Below, one piece after another: positions 1 to 5,098 of a stretch of 5,438 bases of DNA. This stretch comes from Candidatus Woesearchaeota archaeon. Its GTDB lineage: Archaea > Nanobdellota > Nanobdellia > Woesearchaeales > JASKKU01. Positions within the stretch are counted from its first letter, which is position 1. Each line of letters begins with the position of its first letter. Below the pieces are notes generated by a model. It ran no database searches and had not been told where the DNA came from. It was given only the letters and a program-made list of their open reading frames with translations. Made by a program: the position numbers and the translations under genes. The stretch spans positions 1 to 5,438 of the forward strand of contig DSBS01000021.1 in the NCBI GenBank assembly GCA_011045925.1, read 5' to 3'.

Positions 1-6
1 TTTCAT

Positions 7-54
7 GGGGAGAAAATCCCTCCCCCCCTCAGACAGCCTTACGGCTGCTGAGGG
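7..54 (-). other. Two adjacent hairpins, possible structured leader or RNA end
   Basis: Two back-to-back inverted repeats fill this stretch. The larger pairs 26-32 (CCCTCAG) with 48-54 (CTGAGGG) and 34-38 (CAGCC) with 43-47 (GGCTG), with one bulged base at 33 and a 4-base loop at 39-42. Read on the minus strand the loop is GTAA, a GNRA-type tetraloop, which favours a leftward transcript. The smaller pairs 7-12 (GGGGAG) with 20-25 (CTCCCC). On the minus strand it ends directly before an ATG at 6-4 and contains a GGAGGG stretch that could be a Shine-Dalgarno site partly held in the stem. The reading frame leaves the window after two codons, so a gene cannot be confirmed. Alternatively this is the 3' end of a rightward RNA. 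I do not recognise an RNA family. Confidence 0.4.
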
Positions 55-62
55 TTATAAAT
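55..62 (-). promoter_or_regulatory. TATA-like box for a possible leftward transcript
   Basis: The minus strand reads ATTTATAA here. A start about 25 bp downstream would fall near 33, giving a leader of about 27 nt before the ATG at 6-4. That start would cut through the larger hairpin at 26-54, so the box and the full hairpin cannot both belong to the same RNA. A second TATA-like stretch, TTTAATAA at 92-85 on the minus strand, would instead start RNA near 62 and include both hairpins. The evidence is weak because the downstream gene lies outside the window. Confidence 0.25.
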
Positions 63-69
63 CTTTAGA

Positions 70-84
70 TTTTGAACAGAGCCC
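70..84 (+). promoter_or_regulatory. Candidate upstream activating element (copy A), tRNA-His promoter
   Basis: TTTTGAACAGAGCCC occurs here and, exactly, on the minus strand at 5423-5409. In both places it ends 14 bp before a TTTATAAA box and points the same way relative to transcription. It lies about 48-62 bp upstream of the tRNA 5' end, a distance where archaeal activators are known to bind, just upstream of the BRE. That it binds protein is inference. The exact identity and spacing are seen directly. Confidence 0.55.
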
Positions 85-89
85 TTATT

Positions 90-106
90 AAAGAAATATT
101 TATAAA
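90..106 (+). promoter_or_regulatory. BRE/TATA promoter of tRNA-His
   Basis: An A-rich BRE-like stretch (AAAGAAA, 90-96) precedes TTTATAAA at 99-106. The box is centred about 29 bp upstream of the first tRNA base at 132, the normal archaeal TATA-to-start distance, so transcription should begin within a few bases of the tRNA 5' end. Confidence 0.75.
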
Positions 107-131
107 CAAACCTCTTCTTCTTATCCCTGCT

Positions 132-205
132 GGTGGCGGTGATGTAATCTGGCAGCATATGAGGTTGTGGCCCTCACAGTCCGGGTTCAAATCCCGGCCG
201 TCACC
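132..205 (+). tRNA. tRNA-His (GTG anticodon)
   Basis: A complete cloverleaf can be drawn. The acceptor stem pairs 133-139 with 198-204 (one G-U). The D stem pairs 142-145 with 155-158 around a loop containing GG at 151-152. The anticodon stem pairs 160-164 with 172-176 perfectly around the loop TTGTGGC, giving anticodon GTG at 167-169. The T stem pairs 181-185 (CCGGG) with 193-197 (CCCGG) around a TTCAAAT loop. G132 sits at position -1 opposite C205 at position 73, the tRNA-His identity pair recognised by HisRS, so G-1 is encoded in the genome. CCA is not encoded. The D stem is weak and begins with A10 rather than the usual G10. The 3' end lies 5 bp from the stop codon of the convergent HD-domain gene. 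Confidence 0.93.
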
Positions 206-210
206 CTGCC

Positions 211-1116
211 TTAAATCCCATTTAGAATCCCATTTAGCATCAATGCCCTTTCGGAATATGGGACATTGCTCCATTTTTTATCCTTATCCAGCATTGAGCA
301 CAACGCTTCCTCACTGTTGCCGTCAAAAAAAGCATCTTTGCCTTGGTTAAGCTGCCCAAGATTCTCAGCAGTCTTAAGCATGTTAAGCTCGATAAGCTCT
401 TTTATCCTTTTATTTGCTCTCAAATGTTTCAGCGACTCTTTTGCTTTTTTCATAATGTAAATCCCTTTGACTGCATCTCTCAGCAGGGCTTCTTCTTTAT
501 CAGAAGAGCCATACAAGAATGAGCATGAATTATGAAGCTTGTCAATAAGCTTAATAATCAAAATATTTGTATCAGCGCTCTCAATACTTTCGCTGACAAT
601 GTTTTGTACGTAGCTTGCATAGCTCTCGTTTCTGTTTCTGGTTAATGCAAGCACATTCTCAAAAACAGCCTCCTGCTCTTTTTCCTTAAGCCCAAGCTTT
701 CTAAGGTACTCCCTGAATTCCATTCTGAGCTCAAGAAACAACCGCTCCTTCTCAGCTTCTTCCCATTCACCGCCTCTTATAAGAAAGTCTCTTCTGTCCT
801 CAATCCAGTCATGGCAGAAAGCGACCAATTTCCCTGTCCTGTCTTCACTCCTAAGCTTTGAAAACATCCAGATTACCGAAATCTGATGCGAAACTGTTGG
901 CTCAAAATTTTTCCTTTGGTCTTTTGCAATTTTTCTGTAAAAATTAATCTCGTCAAGAATGACCTTTGATGCAAGATATGTGTCAAGCCCAAACATCTCA
1001 GAATTCTTTTCAATTGCTTCTTTCACAGAGCCAGATGCTTTAAGCGTCATTAGCTTTCCGGAAACCACAGAAATCTCCCGAAATCGTTTTTCAATGGCCT
1101 TTAAGTCACTTAGCAT
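211..1116 (-). CDS. HD-domain phosphohydrolase, RelA/SpoT hydrolase type, no synthetase domain
   Basis: A 301-residue soluble protein. Residues about 50-200 match the HD hydrolase domain of RelA/SpoT and MESH1-type enzymes, which remove the 3'-pyrophosphate of (p)ppGpp in a metal-dependent reaction. Visible landmarks are R68-K69 nine residues before H77 (as R44/H53 in RelSeq), CHDWIED (H102, D103, E106, D107), LTRNRNESY (158-166) and IDKLHN (D192, N196). All the usual HD-site residues are therefore present. No synthetase domain follows; residues 200-301 are a lysine/glutamate-rich helical tail I do not recognise. The frame is open from an ATG at 1167, but a TATA box lies at 1145-1138 and the ATG at 1116 falls about 26 bp from its centre, so a leaderless start at 1116 is preferred. 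The C-terminus ends in a duplicated LNGI. The true substrate in archaea is uncertain, since (p)ppGpp is not an established alarmone there. HD fold confidence is high; substrate is inference. Confidence 0.85.
   Translation of the reverse strand: MLSDLKAIEKRFREISVVSGKLMTLKASGSVKEAIEKNSEMFGLDTYLASKVILDEINFYRKIAKDQRKNFEPTVSHQISVIWMFSKLRSEDRTGKLVAFCHDWIEDRRDFLIRGGEWEEAEKERLFLELRMEFREYLRKLGLKEKEQEAVFENVLALTRNRNESYASYVQNIVSESIESADTNILIIKLIDKLHNSCSFLYGSSDKEEALLRDAVKGIYIMKKAKESLKHLRANKRIKELIELNMLKTAENLGQLNQGKDAFFDGNSEEALCSMLDKDKKWSNVPYSERALMLNGILNGI
214..237. repeat. 12-bp perfect tandem repeat at the 3' end of the HD gene
   Basis: AATCCCATTTAG is present twice head to tail (214-225 and 226-237). Read on the minus strand it encodes L-N-G-I twice, directly before the TAA stop, so it is a frame-preserving duplication of four codons at the extreme C-terminus. 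It lies beyond the catalytic domain and probably has little functional effect. Confidence 0.9.
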
Positions 1117-1137
1117 AAAGAAGAGCGTAACATGTTT

Positions 1138-1145
1138 TTTATATA
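1138..1145 (-). promoter_or_regulatory. TATA box of the HD-domain gene (leaderless)
   Basis: The minus strand reads TATATAAA, preceded by an A-rich BRE-like stretch. Its centre is about 26 bp upstream of the ATG at 1116-1114, so the predicted start site coincides with the start codon. It lies only 25 bp from the 3' end of tRNA-Lys. Confidence 0.7.
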
Positions 1146-1170
1146 GTTTATGATTATAAGAACTCAAGAA

Positions 1171-1244
1171 TGAATCCTGGGGGCTTCGAACCCCCGACCT
1201 TCCGGTTAAGAGCCGGATGCTCTACCAGGCTGAGCTAAGGATCC
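1171..1244 (-). tRNA. tRNA-Lys (CTT anticodon)
   Basis: A complete cloverleaf on the minus strand. The acceptor stem pairs 1244-1238 (GGATCCT) with 1178-1172 (one G-U at the second pair), followed by discriminator A at 1171. The D stem is GCTC/GAGC around a loop with the conserved GG. The anticodon stem TCCGG/CCGGA encloses CTCTTAA, giving anticodon CTT at 1210-1208. The variable loop has five bases, and the T stem GGGGG/CCCCC encloses TTCGAAG. CCA is not encoded and no intron is seen. The gene sits 45 bp after the aCPSF1 stop codon and has its own TATA-like box, though read-through from aCPSF1 is possible because no T-tract separates them. Confidence 0.95.
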
Positions 1245-1267
1245 CTGCTCTTTAGCATTTTGCTTTT

Positions 1268-1277
1268 ATTTTTAAAG
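1268..1277 (-). promoter_or_regulatory. TATA-like promoter of tRNA-Lys
   Basis: The minus strand reads TTTAAAAATA between the aCPSF1 stop and the tRNA. Its centre is about 28 bp upstream of the first tRNA base at 1244, matching the archaeal TATA-to-start distance. A small inverted repeat (AGCTT, 1276-1280, with AAGCT, 1287-1291) overlaps its upstream edge and the aCPSF1 stop codon. Confidence 0.55.
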
Positions 1278-1289
1278 CTTTTGGCTAAG

Positions 1290-3188
1290 CTATCTCAGCC
1301 TGATAGCATCAAGATTTCTTGGGACAACGGTTTCTATTCTGTAAGCTTTGTGCAGGCTGCTTGCAAGGTCTATTCCCCTTGAGACCTCTCCGTGCAGTAT
1401 GATAACCTTCTTAGGCTTTGGGTTGAGAGCGCCAACAAAAGACATTAACTGTTTCCTGTCACTATGGCCTGAAAGCCCTTCTACTGTGACTACATTTGCT
1501 TTAAGCTGAAGAACTTCATGCCTGTTTTCTCCTGAAGCGAATGCAATCTCTCTTTCCCCGTTCTGAATTCTTCTTCCGAGCGAGCCTTCTCCTTGATAAG
1601 ATACAAACAAGAGCAGGTTTCTGGGGTTGTCTCCAAAATTTTTCAGGTACTCAACGCTAGGTCCTCCGACAAGCATTCCGGAAGTTGCAAGCACGATGCA
1701 TGGCTCTCCATCAATAACCTCCTGCCTTTCTTTTGCTGAGCCAACCTGCTTGAATACTTGTGAAAGGAAAGGGTTTAAGTCCATATGGAAAATCAGCTTT
1801 TTTAGGTGTGAGTTAAAAAACTCAGGATAAGCAGAGTAAATCGCAGTGATGTCCCAAACCATTCCATCCACATAAACAGGATGAACAGGAAGGCTTCCTT
1901 CCCTCATGGCTTTCTCAATAAGCATCATTACCTCCTGCGCCCTTCCAGAGCCCAGAACAGGAACTAACACTTTGCCCTTGTTTTCCAGAGTTTCTTTTAC
2001 CGCAGAAACAAGCATATCTTCACTTTCTTTCTTTGTCATTAGTACATTGTCTTTTCCTCCATAGGTGCTCTCTGTTATAAGTGTTTCAAGCCTGGGAAAC
2101 CTGGTTTCTGACTGGTCAAGGAGCAGGCTCTTCGCATACTTCAAGTCCCCTGTGTAAAGAATGTTGTGAAGGCCATTTCCGATGTGCAGGTGAACCATCG
2201 AACTGCCAAGAATATGCCCCGCATTGTACAAGGTAATCCTGATGTCAGGAGTAATATCAGATACTTCCTCATAGTTAAGAGTTACTGTGTGTTTGATGAA
2301 TTCTTTTATATCATCCATAGAAAACACTGGGTCTTTCCTTTTATCCATCATAACCTTAATATAATCAATAAGCAGCATTGCAGAGACATCTCGAGTAGGT
2401 TCAGTGCAATAAACAGGCCCTCTGTAGCCGAACTTAAATAGATAAGGCACAAAGCCTACATGATCAAGATGCGAGTGGCTTACAATTACAGCGTCAATTT
2501 CATTAATCTTGAAGTCAGGCGAATCAAGGAAGGGGTAGCCGTTGTTTGAGTCTGTTATGTCCACGCCGCAGTCAATAAGGACTCTTGACTCAGGCGTCTG
2601 AAGAAGAAGGCAGCTTTTCCCAACCTGCCTGGCTCCGCCAAGGAAGCTCATCCTTACCCATTCTTCCCTTTTGTTTCTTGTCCAGCCGTCATATATCCTG
2701 TGCCCGACATTATTTAAGAAATCTCTTCTGTATTCAGATTCAATGAACAATACTTTTCTGATATCATCGACAATTTTTGACTTAACAGGAGGTGCCCTTC
2801 TTACATTTGGCATCCAAAGGGTTTCCTCTTTTATTTGCCTTAACAAGGAGCCCTCTTTTCCAATTACAAGACCTGGCTTAAGCGCCTCAATAACTACAAC
2901 AGACCTGGCAGGGTCAAAAAGAATGTCTCTGATCTCAGCCTCTTCAGGCACCATCTTGCGAATGCTCTCCTCAACGTTTTTTTGGCTTTTCAGAATGGCT
3001 GGGTCAGCCCTAAGCTCAATCCTTTTCTTCAGTAGGTCGACAGCTTTCTTGATGTCTTCCCCCGGGTTAAGCAGGTATTCTCTGTCAGTCGTGTAAAGAA
3101 CAATGTTTGCTCCCTCAAAGAAAGCCTTGCTTATCCTTTCTTTTTCAACAGTGTCATAAATCTCTTTAATTATGTCTAGTTTCGGCAT
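1290..3188 (-). CDS. aCPSF1 / FttA: KH-MBL-beta-CASP ribonuclease, transcription termination factor
   Basis: A 632-residue archaeal homologue of the eukaryotic cleavage and polyadenylation nuclease CPSF73. In other archaea this family cleaves nascent RNA at U-rich sites and terminates transcription, acting as a dimer in the cytoplasm with RNA polymerase. Domains in order: N-terminal KH-like region (about 1-70); second KH domain (about 75-145) with GKEG at 110-113; metallo-beta-lactamase core with D206, HSHLDH (238-243), H325 in GHILGSS and D348 in YTGD; beta-CASP cap (about 395-565) with E373 in ESTYGG; then H575 in GHSD and H599 in LHGE, which complete the two-zinc site. The end, PRNLDAIRLR, resembles the conserved dimerisation tail. 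Length and catalytic residues fit an intact enzyme. The ATG at 3188 is supported by the conserved N-terminus; only a weak GGGG lies 9 nt upstream. It follows the proteasome beta gene by 69 bp on the same strand, so co-transcription is plausible. Confidence 0.96.
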   Translation of the reverse strand: MPKLDIIKEIYDTVEKERISKAFFEGANIVLYTTDREYLLNPGEDIKKAVDLLKKRIELRADPAILKSQKNVEESIRKMVPEEAEIRDILFDPARSVVVIEALKPGLVIGKEGSLLRQIKEETLWMPNVRRAPPVKSKIVDDIRKVLFIESEYRRDFLNNVGHRIYDGWTRNKREEWVRMSFLGGARQVGKSCLLLQTPESRVLIDCGVDITDSNNGYPFLDSPDFKINEIDAVIVSHSHLDHVGFVPYLFKFGYRGPVYCTEPTRDVSAMLLIDYIKVMMDKRKDPVFSMDDIKEFIKHTVTLNYEEVSDITPDIRITLYNAGHILGSSMVHLHIGNGLHNILYTGDLKYAKSLLLDQSETRFPRLETLITESTYGGKDNVLMTKKESEDMLVSAVKETLENKGKVLVPVLGSGRAQEVMMLIEKAMREGSLPVHPVYVDGMVWDITAIYSAYPEFFNSHLKKLIFHMDLNPFLSQVFKQVGSAKERQEVIDGEPCIVLATSGMLVGGPSVEYLKNFGDNPRNLLLFVSYQGEGSLGRRIQNGEREIAFASGENRHEVLQLKANVVTVEGLSGHSDRKQLMSFVGALNPKPKKVIILHGEVSRGIDLASSLHKAYRIETVVPRNLDAIRLR

Positions 3189-3220
3189 TTACATAAACCC
3201 CATTCATTTTTCCAAAAATT

Positions 3221-3244
3221 GCTTAAAAGAACTTTTCAAATATA
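3221..3244 (-). promoter_or_regulatory. Possible internal promoter upstream of aCPSF1
   Basis: Two TATA-like stretches lie on the minus strand in the 69-bp gap after the proteasome gene: TATATTTG at 3244-3237 (predicted start near 3215) and TTTTAAG at 3228-3222 (predicted start near 3199). Either would give a short leader before the ATG at 3188. AT-rich composition makes chance matches likely, and co-transcription with the upstream gene is an equal alternative. Confidence 0.3.
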
Positions 3245-3257
3245 GCTTGCTTGCTTT

Positions 3258-3902
3258 TTAATCCTGCTTTTCAATGCTGAAGGTCTTATCAATCTCTGCC
3301 TTAAATCCGCTTTCACTAACTGAGACAATTTCGATTCCGTTTCCAGAGCCTATGTCTCTGTTTAAAGCTCCATATAGAGCCTTGTAAACAAGCCTGATTC
3401 CATCTTTCAAAAGAAGCCCTTCTTTATACTCGTTCTCGAGCATCCCATATGCAAAAACACTTCCGCTGCCGGATGAGATAAAGTTGTTGTGCTCAGAAAC
3501 AGATCCGTCTGGATAAAGGTCATATAAGGAGTATCCCTTTGAATCTTTCCCTCCAAGCACAAAGTGCGTAATTGAGGGAATTGCAGAAAAAGACCTTATT
3601 TTGTAGTAAACAATAGCGCCCAGAAGGTTTGCAACCTCACTTACAAGAGGCTCTCTCTGGCACCTTAATGAAAAAAGCTTTATCTCAGCCTTAATCAGCT
3701 TAATTAACAGCTGTGCATCAGAGACAGAGCCAGCAATAGTAAGAGCAAGATTTCTGTCAATCTGGTGAATTTTTTTGGCTTTCTTGTCTGCGATAAGATA
3801 GCCAGCTGTAGCCCTTTTGTCAGAGCCAAGAATTACTCCATCTTTACAGATTAACCCAACAGTTGTTGTGCCTGTCTTAAGAATGTTTTCTTCCTTAATC
3901 AT
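3258..3902 (-). CDS. psmB: Proteasome beta subunit (20S core, catalytic)
   Basis: A 214-residue N-terminal-nucleophile threonine protease subunit. It forms the two inner rings of the 20S core and is made with a short propeptide that is self-cleaved. The sequence begins with an 11-residue propeptide ending in TG before TTTVG, so Thr12 becomes the mature nucleophile Thr1. In mature numbering Asp17 (SDKRA) and Lys33 (KAKKI) are present. SSGSGS and the Asp-x-x-Ser of NRDIGS also match the Thermoplasma enzyme, indicating an active subunit. The alpha subunit and the activating ATPase are not in the window. The start is set by a good Shine-Dalgarno (GAGGT, 3913-3909) six bases before the ATG and a well-placed promoter. 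aCPSF1 follows 69 bp downstream on the same strand. A divergent KaiC-family gene shares its upstream region. Confidence 0.96.
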   Translation of the reverse strand: MIKEENILKTGTTTVGLICKDGVILGSDKRATAGYLIADKKAKKIHQIDRNLALTIAGSVSDAQLLIKLIKAEIKLFSLRCQREPLVSEVANLLGAIVYYKIRSFSAIPSITHFVLGGKDSKGYSLYDLYPDGSVSEHNNFISSGSGSVFAYGMLENEYKEGLLLKDGIRLVYKALYGALNRDIGSGNGIEIVSVSESGFKAEIDKTFSIEKQD

Positions 3903-3908
3903 CTCTTA

Positions 3909-3913
3909 ACCTC
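3909..3913 (-). promoter_or_regulatory. Ribosome binding site of psmB
   Basis: The minus strand reads GAGGT six bases before the ATG at 3902, complementary to the archaeal 16S rRNA 3' end. It fixes the start. Unlike the apparently leaderless HD and winged-helix genes, this one has a leader of about 30 nt. Confidence 0.75.
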
Positions 3914-3940
3914 TTTTTCAGAAGAACCAATATTTCTGTG

Positions 3941-3958
3941 TAAACGGCAAATCGTTTA
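3941..3958. promoter_or_regulatory. Inverted repeat overlapping the psmB TATA box, candidate operator
   Basis: TAAACG (3941-3946) and CGTTTA (3953-3958) form a perfect inverted repeat with a 6-bp spacer. One further matching pair lies beyond a single mismatch. It covers the downstream half of the psmB TATA box and the space before the start site, the position where archaeal repressors commonly block TBP or polymerase. No regulator is identified; the operator role is inferred. Confidence 0.4.
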
Positions 3959-3970
3959 AATATTTTTCTC
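3955..3970 (-). promoter_or_regulatory. BRE/TATA promoter of psmB
   Basis: The minus strand shows GAGAAA (3970-3965), four bases, then TTTAAA (3960-3955) within TATTTAAA. Predicted transcription start is near 3932, leaving a leader of about 30 nt that holds the Shine-Dalgarno. The divergent KaiC-gene promoter has the same GAGAAA-N4-TTTAAA arrangement. Confidence 0.7.
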
Positions 3971-3996
3971 TTTTTGTTTTGCAATTCTTGTGAAAT

Positions 3997-4014
3997 GAGA
4001 AACCTTTTTAAATA
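3997..4014 (+). promoter_or_regulatory. BRE/TATA promoter of the KaiC-like operon
   Basis: GAGAAA (3997-4002), four bases, then TTTAAA (4007-4012) extending into TTTAAATA. The predicted start site is near 4036, seven bases before the ATG at 4043. The promoter lies inside the longer open frame that begins at 3974, arguing against that earlier start. Confidence 0.7.
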
Positions 4015-4042
4015 TCACCTGCTCAAAGGGGATTGTGAGATT

Positions 4043-4729
4043 ATGGCAGACAGAATAAAAACAGGGATATCAGGGTTTGATGATTTAATAAAAGGCGGCT
4101 TAGTTATTAATTCCATAAATCTCGTTACAGGGGGCCCGGGAAGCGGAAAAAGCATTTTTTCTCTTGCATATTTATATGCTGGTGCAAGCAAGTTCCAGGA
4201 GAAAGGGCTCTATATAACATTTGATGAGAATGTTGATGACTTAAGAAAAGACGCAGCAGAATTTGGTTGGGACTTTGGAGACCTTGAAAAGAAAGGCCTG
4301 ATTAGGTTTGTCTACATCCACCCGTATGAATCAGAGATAAACCAGAGAATCGAGTCTGAGGTTATGACTTTTTCTCCCCAAAGAATTGTTGTAGACTCTA
4401 TATCAACTTTAAGCATGTCCTTTGCTGATGCATACGAAGTCAGGAAAGAGCTTTACAAGCTTGCGTTCTTCTTCAAGAAGGCAGCGGCAACTACATTTCT
4501 CACCAGTGAAATGCTTTCTGAAAAAGATGTTTTCTCAAGATACGGAGTAGAGGAATTTGTCTCTGATTCAGTTTTTTCGTTTCATTACGGGGGCTTTGGC
4601 GGCCCAGGCGACAGGACAGTAAGGATTATCAAGATGAGGCGCTCAGACCATGAAGATGGGCCAATACCTTTCAAGATAACAAAAAAAGGGATTTCCTTCA
4701 GCAAGGAAGCCTCAAAAATAAAGCTGTAA
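4043..4729 (+). CDS. KaiC/RadA-superfamily ATPase, single domain
   Basis: A 228-residue RecA-fold ATPase of the archaeal KaiC-like family. The N-terminal TGISGFDDLIKGG is the family signature. Walker A is GGPGSGKS (30-37), followed by FDEN (60-63, where KaiC proteins carry a catalytic acidic pair). Walker B is RIVVDSIS (114-121, Asp118). RIIKMRRSDHEDG (194-206) and the final KITKKGISF complete the pattern. It has one ATPase domain, unlike the double-domain cyanobacterial clock protein, and no signal peptide or membrane helix. Archaeal single-domain KaiC proteins are proposed to be signalling or regulatory ATPases that form rings; the target here is unknown. The frame is open from 3974, but the TATA box at 4007-4014 and the family N-terminus support the ATG at 4043; GTGA at 4035-4038 may be a weak ribosome site. 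The next gene starts 9 bp after the stop, so the two are probably translated from one message. Confidence 0.9.
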   Translation: MADRIKTGISGFDDLIKGGLVINSINLVTGGPGSGKSIFSLAYLYAGASKFQEKGLYITFDENVDDLRKDAAEFGWDFGDLEKKGLIRFVYIHPYESEINQRIESEVMTFSPQRIVVDSISTLSMSFADAYEVRKELYKLAFFFKKAAATTFLTSEMLSEKDVFSRYGVEEFVSDSVFSFHYGGFGGPGDRTVRIIKMRRSDHEDGPIPFKITKKGISFSKEASKIKL

Positions 4730-4733
4730 GGTG
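4730..4733 (+). promoter_or_regulatory. Ribosome binding site of the membrane-protein gene
   Basis: GGTG begins immediately after the TAA of the KaiC-like gene and ends five bases before the ATG at 4739. It is a standard archaeal Shine-Dalgarno. It selects this start over the in-frame ATG at 4766 and supports a shared message. Confidence 0.7.
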
Positions 4734-4738
4734 TTAAA

Positions 4739-5098
4739 ATGCGAAGCTTACAAAAAGAAAAAACCATGAAGCAGACAATCCGTTCTGTATCAAGAAGGAT
4801 AACAGAAGCAGAAAAGCAGTTCATAGCTCTGAAAGTTGAGAAAGCAAAGCTTACACGCGAAAAGGCAAAGCTTGTGCTTATAGGGGCGTTTATGGTTTAC
4901 TTTGCGGCAATATTTATTTCGATTATAGCCTATTCTGGAGGCCTTAGAGACAAAACTATTGTAAGCTTTATAATTGGCGGGGCTACACTGGTTTTTATTA
5001 TAAGCATTTTTCCATACCTGATGGAAACCAGAAAGGAAGAGAAAGAAATCTCCGAAATGATTAATGAGTTAACAGAATCAGACACCTTTGGGGATTAA
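4739..5098 (+). CDS. Small coiled-coil protein with two membrane helices, KaiC-operon partner
   Basis: A 119-residue protein I cannot assign to a named family. Residues 1-44 are strongly basic and heptad-like (rich in K, R, E and A), probably a helical or coiled-coil segment. Two hydrophobic segments follow, about 45-66 and 73-95, separated by the short turn GGLRDK. Residues 96-119 are charged and acidic. Charge distribution predicts both ends in the cytoplasm with a membrane hairpin. No signal peptide or catalytic motif is visible. It starts 9 bp after the KaiC-like gene with a GGTG ribosome site, so the pair is very likely one operon. A membrane anchor or receptor for the ATPase is a reasonable inference, not shown. 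The stop is 4 bp from the stop of the convergent winged-helix gene. Confidence 0.8.
   Translation: MRSLQKEKTMKQTIRSVSRRITEAEKQFIALKVEKAKLTREKAKLVLIGAFMVYFAAIFISIIAYSGGLRDKTIVSFIIGGATLVFIISIFPYLMETRKEEKEISEMINELTESDTFGD

Noticed and set aside
65..274. Open frame of 69 codons on the - strand
   Set aside because: It lies antisense to tRNA-His and overlaps the end of the HD gene in another frame; its translation resembles no protein.
274..279. Six-T run downstream of tRNA-His as a terminator
   Set aside because: It lies about 70 bp beyond the tRNA inside the coding region of the opposing HD gene. A single T-run of this length is common in AT-leaning DNA, so termination there cannot be supported from sequence.
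72..350. Open frame of 92 codons on the + strand
   Set aside because: It runs through the tRNA-His gene and antisense to the 3' end of the HD gene, with no ribosome site or recognisable protein pattern.
1276..1291. Small inverted repeat AGCTT/AAGCT after aCPSF1 as a terminator
   Set aside because: The stem is only five pairs, no T-tract follows in the direction of transcription, and archaea do not rely on hairpin terminators. It overlaps the likely tRNA-Lys promoter.
2671..3096. Open frame of 141 codons on the + strand
   Set aside because: It is wholly antisense to the strongly supported aCPSF1 gene, and its serine/leucine-rich translation is typical of a shadow frame.
3974..4042. N-terminal extension of the KaiC-like protein with a CxxC motif
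   Set aside because: The segment contains the gene's own BRE/TATA promoter, so it is unlikely to be translated.
4585..4824. Open frame of 79 codons on the - strand
   Set aside because: It is antisense across the junction of the KaiC-like and membrane-protein genes, with no promoter or ribosome site.
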